Assembly: GCF_051106095.1 (NCBI RefSeq)
Contig: NC_135783.1
Span: 184,032,947 to 184,096,946 of the forward strand
DNA from: Pogona vitticeps
Lineage: Eukaryota > Chordata > Lepidosauria > Squamata > Agamidae
DNA: 64,000 bases
Direction: 5' to 3'
The translations under genes were made by a program, and so were the position numbers. The number at the start of each line of letters is the position of its first letter. The stretch's first letter is position 1. Below, piece after piece: positions 46,393 through 56,353 of this stretch. The notes under the pieces were generated by a model. It searched no databases and was not told the DNA's origin. It saw only the letters and a list, made by a program, of their open reading frames with translations.

Positions 46393-46480
46393 CGTTAGGA
46401 AGAACAACCTTCAGAACATGGCCAAAGAGCCCGAAAAACCCACAACAACCACTAGATCCCGGCTGTGAAAGCCTTCGCGA
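46393..46480 (+). mobile_element. Penelope-like terminal relic, single copy
   Basis: acgttaggaagaacaacctt, cagaacatggccaaagagcc and cgaaaaacccacaacaacc match the minus strand of 8570-8650 and 63770-63840. Here the part with the hammerhead-like core is cut off by the L1 junction. Confidence 0.5.
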
Positions 46481-47106
46481 ATACAAAATCAATAATCTTC
46501 TCAGAAATGTAAAAGAACTTAGAAATTCTTTCTAGATTCATGATTCCTTGACATTTCAACATTTTATCTAAGGTATTTTGTAAGATGATGGGCAGGTGGG
46601 TAAGAAGAGGGTTTTCACTTCTTTATTTAGGAAATGTTACTTCCATCAACCCTGCACAAATTTATTCTTATTATTTGTTAAATCTTACTGTCTTGAAGGA
46701 AGATTTAATGTAGATTTCAATCATTCAACCATTGCTGGATTTTCTATTAGCTACATGGAGAGGCTTAACCAGATGGTTACTTCAAAACAACAATCAACTC
46801 CATAAAAATCAGTGAAAGAAGCAATCATCAGCTAATGAAAGATATATGTCCCATGTGCATATATACATTTAATGTTTCGGTTCTTTAATCCAGGAGGGGG
46901 ATGGGGGTGAATATGTGTAGGCAAGTAACCTTCTGATGAGTACTCCCTAGCTGAGAGGTGAGTAACATCTGAGTATCCAGGGTCTAATTTTGGTCTTACG
47001 CCCTTTGGAGGGCACATACCCACTAATACATTAGCGGTTCATGTAATAAAATATAGAGCATTGCTTGGACCCATTAATTATAAAGCAAACATCTGAAAAT
47101 GCTTCT

Positions 47107-47512
47107 GTGACGATTGCCCCACGTCACTCATATTCCGGATCTCATTTGCATGAGCCTATGAGAGGTGTCGAGAGGCGGAGTCAGCGGATATAAGGAGGTT
47201 TGACAGAAGGATAGAGAAGTTGCAGAGAGAGAGTAAGGGAGATAGTGAGGACTGACACTAATAGAGATAAGATGGTCAATATAAATAGATAGAGCAGGTA
47301 GTGATTGATTATGTGGCAAGATATATGACATTTTAATGATTTGGTTGTATGCAATGAATAAAGAACATCTGTGATTCTGATTAAATTTAATACACTTCAG
47401 TAAATAAGTTCTGTTGGCAGTAACCAGACAAGTGTCTGACTAAAGTTCTTTATATATTGTGGATAAAGGAAATCCACTGGTGGCAGTGAGGAAAAGAGGG
47501 AATGTCACAATT
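47107..47512 (+). mobile_element. Possible solo LTR fossil
   Basis: It starts tgtgacgattgcccc, has a TATA-like ggatataagg (about 47189), a signal AATAAA (about 47357) and, near the right end, tggtggcagtgagg, which resembles a primer-binding site. This layout fits a gypsy-type LTR plus a few internal bases. No partner LTR and no coding part were seen. It is a broken, old copy. Confidence 0.4.
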
Positions 47513-47544
47513 GGTATCTGCTGGTGGGAGGACATAGCGTAGGC

Positions 47545-48584
47545 CAGGGGTCTCAAACATGCGGCCCGCCGGATGATAGTTTGCGGCCCCCGCCTTGCCT
47601 GCCCCCCCCAAAGCGCCCATGCATCCTCTGCTGTCAAGAGTCAAAAAAAGCCTCACCTCCCTTGCTGGCTCTTTCCCAAGATAGCGCCTCTTGCGCCCTC
47701 CATCCAGAACTGCAGCCTGCCAGCCAGCCCGCCTGTCTGCCGGCTGGCAGGCTGCAGTTCCAGATGGAGGGTGCAAGAGGCGCTGTCTTGGGAGAGAGCC
47801 GGTGAGCGAGGTGCGCTGCCGGCCCTTTTCCCCGAGCCGCCACCGAGCAATGCCTGAGAGTGGAGCTCGCTCCCGGCCTGTCCTCAAAGAGGGCCTCCAA
47901 GCCACCAAGAGCAGCAGCTGCCGCCGCCACCGCCTCTTCCAGAAAAATGGCTCTCTGGCTCTCTTTCACTCTCAGCACCCCCAGCACCAGACTGGCCAGT
48001 GGCTGCCTCAGCACCCAGCAGTGCTTCCTCCTCCTCCTCCTCCTCCTGCTTCAGCCACCTTGGCTCTGGAGGCTGCTTGGGCTCGCCTCGCAAAGTTTGC
48101 TCCTCTGTCGTGGTGGGGGTAGCTGCTGCTGAGTGCACCTTTTTTTGAGGGGTGCCCTCAGAGGAAGGTTGCCAGACCTCCATGTGTGTGTTTGCGTGCG
48201 CGTACCTGTTGGGGGGCCTACCCTATTCTGTTTAATTTCGGGGCCTTTTCTCCTTTGGTAAGGCAATTATGTGAGGTTTTTTTTTTTAATTTTATGTCGT
48301 GTACTCCTCCCCCCCGGCTAGATGGTCGCCGGCACTCCCTCCCTTCTCCGCTTCTTCATCCTTCTGCTGCTGGTGGTAGTGAAGAAGGAGCCGGAGGGGG
48401 TCATGGCCGGTGACGAGGGCTGGCGCACCCCTCCTCCTCCTCCTTGGAGCCCCAGCCGGGTTAAGGAAACTCCTGCGCAGCTTCCTCGGGCTCTTGCTCT
48501 CCTTGGCGGAAAATGTGATGTGGCCCAGCCTCACCCAAACTCTGCCTCCAGCGGGCCCCAGGTAAATTGAGTTTGAGACCCCTG
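47545..48584. mobile_element. hAT-like nonautonomous DNA transposon, GC-rich
   Basis: Terminal inverted repeats caggggtctcaaac and gtttgagacccctg bound 1040 bases. Flanks gcgtaggc and gcgtaaac match at six of eight positions, as expected for an old 8-bp hAT target duplication. The interior is very GC-rich with an imperfect hairpin of about 60-base arms (47670-47727 with 47741-47810). Open frames inside are compositional and no transposase was seen. Confidence 0.8.
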
Positions 48585-48774
48585 GCGTAAACCCTTTGTT
48601 TGGAAAAACAAGCAGGGGCTTCATGATAAACGTCACAGCTCCATTTTCTCTGACTTTTTCTTCTGATTTTTTGACACATAAAACTAGTTGCACAGGCTTT
48701 TTTATAAACATAACTCTTAATTTCCTGTCCTTCTCGGGGCGAGGGCTGTATCAAACATCTCTCCATGCTCACAC

Positions 48775-48942
48775 AATCTCTGCATGGGCTCTTGAACTTG
48801 TCACAAAGGCCAAAAAGAGTTCCTTTTCCACAGGGTGAATGTCATCGCAATAGAGAGCTTCTCCTGTGGCATGCTTGATCGCTGCAAGATGCATCAGGGG
48901 ACACCCTACTGTGTCATGGGGCAACTGTTCCGGGTTAATATC
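48775..48942 (-). pseudogene. AOX: AOX exon: start of the molybdenum-cofactor domain
   Basis: This open exon of 56 codons contains [20 protein letters not shown], then [20 protein letters not shown] and AHAEI. The closest wording in the family is AOX (KHATGEAIYCDD), not xanthine dehydrogenase (MQASGEAVYCDD). The acceptor is atgaaacag and the donor gtgtgag. The next four or so exons are not found between here and 44960. Confidence 0.9.
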
Positions 48943-49041
48943 CTGTTTCATAAAATAACAACAACAAAAAGGAAGGTATCCTTAATTAGCAACCTGAAAC
49001 CTTTGTAAAGAGAAAGACCATGTTATGACAAAATAAACAAT

Positions 49042-49445
49042 CAGTGGTGCCTTGCAAGATGAATTTAATTCATTCCGCGGTTAATGTTGTCTTGCGAAAT
49101 GCGTTTTCCCATTGGAATGCATTGAAATCTAATTAATGTGTTCCTATGGGCAAAAAAAGTCAGAACAAAGTCAAATTTGGTTTACAAAGGGTTTATTAAG
49201 TGTTCTTTAAAGCCATAATATTGTGCAGATGATTTCAAAAATTTCAATCAAAAAACTTTTTAAACATCACAGAAAAACATTTAAAAATCAGCAAACATGA
49301 GGCAGGAACAAAAAACAGAAAACATTTGTCTTCCGAAGCACAGCCATAGGAACATTTGTCTTACGAGTCATCAACCTCATTGCCAAAACCATTTGTCTTG
49401 TGAGTTTTTTGTCCTGCGAGACATTTGTCTTGTGAGGCACCACTG
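49042..49445. mobile_element. Tigger/pogo-like nonautonomous DNA transposon
   Basis: Ends cagtggtgccttgcaagatg and cttgtgaggcaccactg lie with ta to the right. It shares its ends with the elements at 1283 and 20856, but the interior differs (repeated ttgtcttgtgag-type blocks), so it is a separate subfamily. Confidence 0.8.
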
Positions 49446-49938
49446 TATACGTCTTTAGTATGCAACAGACCTTAGAACTGCAACTCACTGCCCATGTAAC
49501 CTATAATCCAAAACCCAGTGCACACCTAAATGTTTCAAAATGGGCCAATGTTTACAAACGTTCCTGTTAACAAAGTCAGCCAATATTTAAGGTCTAAGGC
49601 ACTCTTAGAACACAATCATGTAGTTTCCAGTAGTTTATTTGTTGGTAAGTACACACAGGAATACAGTTCAACGAAAAGGTATACCACCTCATATTCCAAC
49701 TCTAACTACATAAACACAGAAATAAAAAAAGTTCCTTATTTGCCAACATAGATCAGTCCAGGATAAACTTAGCATTTTGTTTAGCAAACCAATACATGCA
49801 CGTTATACATGTATATACAGTACATTGATGTACAAAATATATCAAAAGGTGCCATCAAGTCACCCACCCACATCCCCAAGTAACTTTGCCAACTTTACTT
49901 CCTGCTCAATTGACTAGAACATAGCTGAACATACTGTA
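49446..49938. other. AOX intron, nothing recognised
   Basis: Short intronic stretch between two Tigger-like elements. No exon motif was found. Confidence 0.45.
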
Positions 49939-50175
49939 CAGTGGTGCCTCGCTTAGCGATGTTAATCTGTGCAGCAAAAATCGCTGCTAAGCGATTTCGT
50001 CGCTAAGCGATTTTAAAAAGCCCATAGAAACGCATTAAAACCTGTTTAATGCATTCCTATGGGCTTAAAAACTCAACGTAAGCGAAAATCCTCCATAGCG
50101 CCGCCATTTTCAGTGCCTCTAAAGCAAGGAATCCGCTTGAAAACACAGCGGGCGGCCATTTTGTTTACCCGGCGG
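49939..50175. mobile_element. Tigger/pogo-like element, right end missing
   Basis: It starts cagtggtgcctcgcttagcg after TA, with inverted repeats typical of the family (gctaagcgatttcgtcgct) and a CGGCGGCCAT-rich part. No closing inverted end was found, so it is truncated near 50175. Confidence 0.7.
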
Positions 50176-50263
50176 CCATAGTGATATAGGGACAAAATTG
50201 TTAATCTGGCCCAGCCAGCAGAAAGACTCTGAGTGAACACAAAACAAGGACAATAGCAACAGG

Positions 50264-50786
50264 CACAGGTGGGGACTTGCAAGTCACAACTTGCTGTCAA
50301 GTCCAAAAAAGCTGCACCAGCAACTCAACTTGACTTGAGGTCTTTTTTTAAAAAAAGACTCAGACTCAACTTGTGACTTGGAAACATTTTTCTGAGTCAT
50401 ATTATGGTTCCCTATTAGGGATGGGCCTCCCTACCTGCTGCCGCCACTGCCATCATCCTCAGAAGCAGCAGGCCTGGCTTCCCTCCCAGGAGCTGGGCCT
50501 GCTGTCTCCACCCCCACCCCCACCCCCCATTGGATAGGCCGGCACAGAGGCAGAGGCCAGCTCTAGGAAGGGAAGTCAGCCCACTGTCTCTCTGCAGGCG
50601 CATCGGCCCGCCCGGCATCCCTTACAGACCTGAGGCCTCCATGCATGCACTGGCCTATCAACTGGGTGGCGCATGCGCAATCACAGTCTTTGGTCCAAGT
50701 CCCAAGCCGGGGGGGGGGCAGGGAAATCCCCCTCAAGACTTGGACTTGAGACTCAGGCCCAAAGACTTGCCAACATCCCTGGCAAT
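50264..50786. mobile_element. hAT-like MITE
   Basis: The right end reads acttgccaacatccctgg and the left end caggtggggacttgcaag, an imperfect inverted pair. The interior has many acttg/caagt repeats (gactcagactcaacttgtga) and a C-rich middle. A piece of the same family lies at 33213. No transposase is present. Confidence 0.5.
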
Positions 50787-52716
50787 AGGAAATATCTACA
50801 TATATGTGGAGTTTTCAGAATGGTTCAAGAAAGCTGGATTTCCTGCAGGAGAAAATGTGGGACATTTGCTAAGAAAAACGCAGTTGTCTATACGACAACA
50901 TTGATACAACTCCTGTATAATGAACTGAGGTGTGGTTCCTCCACAAAAAGAGAGAAGGGATACTTCCAGGTAGAACGCTTACTTAAATCAACATCAGCTA
51001 TCTATTATTACTATAGTGAACTGTCCACAGCTTTAATTATTATTATTTAAATTTTTTTACTGAAGCTTCAGCATTGAACAATACATGGCCTTTTGCTTTT
51101 GGAAAGGAAGGATCAATAAAAAGCACATTTGCTTTTCTTGAGGTACGTAATTTACCACATAGTTCTAATTCCCTACAAAACCATTTGCCCTTACTAATGA
51201 AAAACAACCACATCTCCACAGTGCTCAAAACTGATGGTCAGCTTACAACTCAGAAAAGATTACCATTCAGTTTAATTGCTTCAATGTTTCTAAGTAGAAT
51301 TTTAATATGAAACTTATAATCAGAGTTTGTTTGTATTCAGGTATTCCTTCTGGAGTGGTGTCCAGGACCAAAGGTTCCTCAGAAACTAGCCTGCAAACTA
51401 CTTCTAGGGTATTTGTATTCCAGTTCCTGTATACACAAAAATGCATTAATTATGCAGAACTTGGCTGGCATTTTAAGATTTTTTGCAAGCCGAGTCCTAC
51501 TGAACCGTGGACAATTGTGATTCATCAACTTAAAAGCTGTGTTGATTATATGGGGGGGGCAGCACTCTCAGAATGTGTGTAAATGCTGGAGAAAAACTAC
51601 CCAACCTTCAAAGCAAAATAAGCCAACACCTCCGTATTGGTACATTGCTGTTGCTTTGTCAGCTAAACTGAGCTTCTTTCCTCGGCCCTCCCCTCTGCAG
51701 GTCTCAGAGGTGCCTCTGGAGAGGCTCTGGAGGGTTTTTTGAGGTGCAGCAGAAGGCTGCAGAGGAAATGAGACATTACCCTCCAATTGCCTAGTCTCTA
51801 AGAAGAACTCCAGCATTCAGTCCTGCTGAAATAAGCTACAGTACTGAATGAATCAGCCCAAGAACAAGCCTTTCAAAATCCCAGGTGATTTTTAATAAAG
51901 CAGGAATTGGGAGAAGAAAACTGTGGTTCCATTTCGGCTGATATCACAAGCACTGCCCAATGGACACTTGCGATACCAGCATAAACAGTACAAGATATGT
52001 CGCTCACTGGGGAGTTATTCTTTGCCAGCAGTGCCACTGTCTTTACCCATAGAATAAGCATGATGAAAGTACTTGCTAGAGCAACCTTGCATGCTGCTTT
52101 CTTTCAAAGAGGAACATTTATATGGACACAGGCATAAGAAGGCAGCACATACATTTTTTAAAAAAAAGAAAGGATCTATTAGAAAATATTATGATCGGGA
52201 ATTTGCTAGGCCGCCTACAGATCTTTTCTACAGAGCAAATGTGAATTATGTACCCCAACAGAAGTGATAACATTAATTCATCTGTTGATACAGAGTTAAA
52301 ATCAGTTCTTAGGCCCTCTTCAAATGTGATGATTTTTCTACATGGATAAACCCTGTACATAAGGAGAAGAGGCTGTAGAAATGACATATGAGGGGCTCAT
52401 CAAATCCAGCTTTCATCAAAAGGCCTGAACAACATAACGTCTTCAGCAAGAAACACAACACAAAATAAAATCAAAAAAGACAAAGTGAATGTGTTCACGG
52501 AAGCTATATTAAAATAGAACCGTCTTTTAGGTGACACAACATCTTTCTTCTTTGCTTTGTGTTTCTTGTTGAAATGTTTGCAAAGGATAACACAGTGACC
52601 ACTTTGATCATCTTGCCTGTCATTTCCACTGGCGCCCAGTGACCCCATTAAAGCCAGCAGAGGCTGGCAGAACTTTGGCACTGACACATGCATTCATGAA
52701 TAAATGTGCACTTTAC
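50787..52716. other. AOX intron, nothing recognised
   Basis: About 1.9 kb without a recognised repeat or AOX exon. A minus-strand frame at 51043-51228 is open but has no family that I can name. Confidence 0.4.
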
Positions 52717-52902
52717 CTTCCTAGAAGCAACTGACAAGATTTCTTTGCGTTGACTGTGGTAAAAGCGATGCCTCCATACAAAAATGCTTAAGTCGGTAAT
52801 AACAGCTTAATCCGGTTTAAATGAAATCCGCATTCCGGCATTGACAATAGGCAGGGCATTTTCCCGCCGCTGGGCCAGGCAGAAGGCTGACACAAGCTCA
52901 CC
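52717..52902 (-). pseudogene. AOX: AOX exon with an in-frame stop: FAD domain end
   Basis: The exon reads GELVSAFCLAQRRENALPIV then NAGMRISFKPD, the well-conserved SAFxxAxRRENALPIVNAGM block. The codon at 52807-52809 is TAA. After AVITDLSIF a one-base insertion near 52780 shifts the frame; the rest in the new frame reads YGGIAFTTVNAKKSCQLLLG. Both splice sites look intact (ctctcag, gtaaag). Confidence 0.9.
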
Positions 52903-53935
52903 CTGAGAGGAAAGAAAGGAAGTTTGGTTAGGCATTCTTTTCGACCACAGTTCACTCTGTACTTATGTCCTCCAAGGTTGTGAAGAGTCCTGGTACCACT
53001 TTATGAAATATTAACATCAACGTTCATTTTTACAAACATATTAATAATAGCCTTCCAGAAGGCACTTAAAAGACAACTCTTTAAAGTGTGGCTTCACACC
53101 TTACAAAAAACTACGGGGTGGGGGAAGTCATTGGGCAAAAGGTGGGGTTTTATTTACTCTTTGAAATGAAGAAATGACCAAAGAAAGTAGAACAACAGAC
53201 AGACAAGTCCCACATGCATATTCTATCAACTATGTAAATGAGCCCTAAGGTAGAAGAACAAAGGAAATATGGGGAAGAAGGAAGGCCAAGCAATGGCTAC
53301 CAATGAAGCAAGACCTTCCTGGCTGCTTATTAGCTCTTCTGTATCTCAGCATCAGGAGAGGAAGCCTTGGTAATGGTCTTTAGGCATCTCTTCAGATTAC
53401 AGGATGAAAGAAAGGCAGGATATAAACATTTTCTGGAAACAATTTGTTAAGAATTAATGTATTGCTTCTGATTTATTAAAATGTACAACAATGATTTTGA
53501 AAGTAATGTTAATTATTAAGCATTAATAGCATTATATTTGAGCACTGGGTATAGCATTACATTCATTGATCATATAGCAAGGCACATTAAACTTTCTCTT
53601 TACTTTAAATCATGACTGGTCATATCTAGGCATTTCAAATGATTGGTTAGATTGAATAAATTAATAACAAAATAAATGTTTCTGTACAATTTCAGTTTTC
53701 CACAGATTAATTTCCTTTAAATTCAACACTTTATCACTAATGCTAATATTGTTGTCAGCTGCCTTAAATTTGAATTTGGGGGGAAATTAGGATATAAATA
53801 AATAAATTATATGTCCAAATTATGGGATATAAATGTAATAAATAAATACTTCAGAGTACCATATACTTGCACTTAGTTGAACACAAAAGGCCAAGACACC
53901 CAGGGCAAAAAATAAAAATAAAATAAAACCCTTAC
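52903..53935. other. AOX intron with a weak L2-like tail
   Basis: About 53740-53845 reads gctgccttaaatttgaattt, then ggatataaataaataaatt, similar to an L2-type 3' tail. Otherwise nothing is recognised. Confidence 0.4.
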
Positions 53936-54025
53936 CTTCTCTGAGTAAGGGATATAAACTGACAATAAAACCTCATCTGGCGCAAGAACAGCAGTCTTTG
54001 TTCAATGGAATTTGCTGAGTTCCAC
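53936..54025 (-). pseudogene. AOX: AOX exon remnant: FAD domain, EVLLSVYIPYSEK
   Basis: After a good acceptor (attctgcag) come GTQQIPLN and, in another frame, KTAVLAPDEVLLSVYIPYSE. The family has about eight more residues between these two blocks, so an internal deletion with a frame change is inferred. The donor is gtaaggg. Confidence 0.8.
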
Positions 54026-54798
54026 CTGCAGAATGAATCGCTTTACTAGAAGATACAGTCTGTCCTTTTGCTATCTGAGATATTTGTTTATGAACATATT
54101 TACACAGAATTGCAGAACAAGACAAAACCAATCGTGATGTGCCCCTTATACTATAGGATTTGAACAGTATTCACGGAACCAATCCAGAAAATGGTTTAAG
54201 AGTATCAAATGCTGTTTAATTGTAACAGATAAGCAAGAATTGGCTTTGTCAGTCCGTATGTACATAAAGACACAAACACACCTTCCACACCATTTAAAAA
54301 ATCAAAGTCCATTGTTGCAGTTGCTGAAAATCTCTACAGTTTTCACACGTTATATTGCTATGGCTGAAACCCTGTTTTGCACGTTGTGCCACATCCGCCA
54401 TGGAGATTTTTCAGAAATAAAACATTTCTGATTACCCTGAAACTCTTCTAGAATCCCCTTCCTTGTGGGAAAGTTATTGGCAGCTGCAGGACAGAAGAGA
54501 AGTCTTTAATTTCTGAAAACTGTCGCTGCCACAATGACTTAACTGGGGGTTCCAGCGGAGCATTGGGACTTTCAAGTTGAATCTTTTTTTAAAAAGTAGT
54601 CCCACAAAATTGCCACAGCTGGGGACTTCACCACCTTTACATGGTATATCTGCTCAAACAGGATTTCAGCTTTTGTATTACTTAGAAATCCAAGCCCTTG
54701 GTTCTCTGCTAGTTTCTGAAATGTATAGATAAAATCTATAACATGCAAATCTGTCCATATCTGAAACAAACAAACAAACCAGGCCATCATTCACTCAC
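54026..54798. other. AOX intron, expected exons not found
   Basis: Intact relatives have exons here for CGFCTPG, GGNLCRCTGYRPI and the FAD-binding region. None is recognised. A minus-strand frame at 54572-54790 preceded by tttgtttcag is open but does not match AOX. Confidence 0.4.
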
Positions 54799-54908
54799 CT
54801 GAACAGGATGAATCCAGGATTTGGGGCTTCCAATACCTTTCAACAGTTGTGACGGCAGTGCCATGCAATGAACAGATGGGTATTAGGCAAGCATTGGCTG
54901 AATAATAC
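54799..54908 (-). pseudogene. AOX: AOX exon remnant: N-terminal 2Fe-2S domain part
   Basis: The exon reads [20 protein letters not shown], then TVE, a one-base insertion near 54837-54841, and then [13 protein letters not shown]. This matches the family sequence (H)YSVNACLxPICSLHGxAVT ... IHPVQ that follows the first 2Fe-2S cysteines. An AG acceptor (ctcaag) and a gtgagtg donor are intact. The upstream exon with GCGEGGCGACTV was not found before the L1 at 55300. Confidence 0.85.
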
Positions 54909-55299
54909 CTTGAGATTATAATGAAAAGAATCAAGGGCTATACAGTCAATTTTGGACACTGTTACATGCCAATTAAAATCTGGGGATGATTTAGGTGTAA
55001 TAATGTTGTTCTTCATTTGAGAAATCTGTGAACTCCACAGGTCCAAATTGGGCTTATCATTGCTCTTGTGCAAATGCGGTGAGTGCATTTATATATCCCA
55101 GCAGACCCAGCAGTGAGACCGACTACATGGGTGTTTAGCTTGCTGTTTGATTCAATACACTAGGAAAGGGCTGGTGTGCTCTTAAAGATGCCGATCAGAG
55201 GATGTCTTTGAACCACCCCCGCCCTGAGTGGTCCTACTGGCATCTTTCTGTCACAAGGCGTCTAATATTTTGGTGTGGGTAGGCTCAATCTGGTTTAGA

Positions 55300-55928
55300 T
55301 CTAACACAAGCCTTACGAGGAATTCAAGGATATAATGGGATTAAAATAAATTGGGGAAAGTCAGAATGTTTATTGTTGAACAACTCAGATAACGAGAAAT
55401 GAAGAATGAAAACAATATTTGGAGGAAAAATGGGGAATGTTATTAAATATTTCAGGATTATTATTACCTGAAACTTACAGTATATAATTAAAATAAATTT
55501 GGATAGATTGAAAAAAGAGATAACTGGACGGATAAACGATCATCAGAAATTAAAGATTTCTTTATTTGGTTGAGGAGCATTATGCAAAATAAAAATTATT
55601 TATAAATTAAACTTTATATATTGGATGCTTCCAATAAAGATTGCAGAAAAACAATTGAGAGATTGGCAGATAATGCTAAATTGTTACTGTGATGGATATA
55701 ACTGAGTGAGGATTAATAAGAAATTATGGTATGTAACACAAAAATGGAGGTCTTGGATTACCCAATTTAGAATTATATCGTGTAGCAAATCAACTCAGAC
55801 ATATGCCAGATGTTATTAAAACTAATAAAAATTTAGTTTGGACAAAAGTAGAAATGCAGGATAAGGAAAAAAAAATTGAAAGTACTATGTATTGTTTAAA
55901 GAAAATGTTGGAGAAGAGATTTAAAAAT
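55300..55928 (+). mobile_element. L1 ORF2 fragment, plus strand
   Basis: The plus strand encodes broken L1 ORF2 pieces such as GIKINWGKSE near 55335-55370, and RQMPDVIKTNKNLVW then TKVEMQDKEKKIEST near 55795-55880. It stops abruptly at the start of duplicated copy B, at a short shared cagctacctg. Confidence 0.65.
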
Positions 55929-56139
55929 CAGCTACCTGTTTATATATTTTGGATGTCTTACTCACTTCACAGCTACAAAAAGAGTGGAGAGGAGAGAAAG
56001 AAGGCTCGGGCCATGAGGGAGCCATCTTGGCTGTGAAGAATGCTATTTATAGGCCTTGAAACTGGGGAGGATATTTTTGCTTCCTTTGGTGTGCTAATTA
56101 GGCACACCTGGTGACCTCAGGAGCTACTCTTCCAGAAGT

Positions 56140-56221
56140 TACCAATTAGTTGGCTTCAGAAAGGACGGCACCTGATTGGTTGGAAAGGTTGCAGGCTCTG
56201 ATGGAGGGTGATGGGATATAA
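56140..56221 (+). promoter_or_regulatory. Promoter-like block, copy B
   Basis: CCAAT (about 56143), gattgg (about 56173) and gatata (56215-56220) keep the order and spacing found in copy A. Confidence 0.5.
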
Positions 56222-56243
56222 GGGCAGCTAGAGGAAATGGCTG

Positions 56244-56353
56244 AGCTCACCACTTCTGGACAGCAGCTTTATTCTGGCTGGGCCATGTCAGCCGTTCTGC
56301 TGTTATGAGGAACTCTGCTTGAGCACTGGAACCATGCTACTCTGTGAGGAGAG
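56244..56353 (+). other. Candidate first exon, copy B
   Basis: Counterpart of 768-875, ending gaggagag before the donor gtagga at 56354, which is a better donor than in copy A. There is no coding frame. Confidence 0.4.

Larger units (their letters stand above)
19165..54908 (-). pseudogene. AOX: Aldehyde oxidase (AOX family) pseudogene
   Basis: AOX enzymes are cytosolic molybdo-flavoproteins of the xanthine oxidase family, with two 2Fe-2S clusters, an FAD domain and a molybdenum-cofactor domain; they oxidise aldehydes and N-heterocycles. Fifteen exons or remnants lie in the right order on the minus strand, together about 1.66 kb of an expected ~4 kb. Wording such as [18 protein letters not shown] favours AOX over xanthine dehydrogenase. 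Kept motifs include [24 protein letters not shown] and the catalytic-Glu motif GEPALFLG. Broken features are a TAA stop in the exon at 52717-52902, frameshifts in three 5' exons, a degenerate exon near 27700 and a damaged last exon. I could not find exons for the first 2Fe-2S part, the CGFCTPG region, the FAD site, the VGGxFGGK region or the CKTNLPSNTAFRGFG region. The exon and splice pattern shows it arose by gene duplication, not retrocopying. Confidence 0.9.

Noticed and set aside
46832-47023. Minus-strand frame starting MGMCPPKGVRPKLDPGYSDV
   Set aside because: No family recognised, short, and no splice or neighbour support. It may be a repeat fragment, but I cannot name it.
47450-48183. 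Several overlapping open frames on both strands
   Set aside because: They lie in a GC-rich hAT-like element whose composition depletes stop codons. No domain is visible.
51043-51228. Minus-strand frame with VLFIDPSFPKAKGH as a possible host exon
   Set aside because: It does not match AOX and has no clear splice sites. Left unannotated.
54572-54790. Minus-strand frame after tttgtttcag as an AOX exon
   Set aside because: The splice-like start is attractive, but the encoded residues do not match any AOX segment expected at this place.
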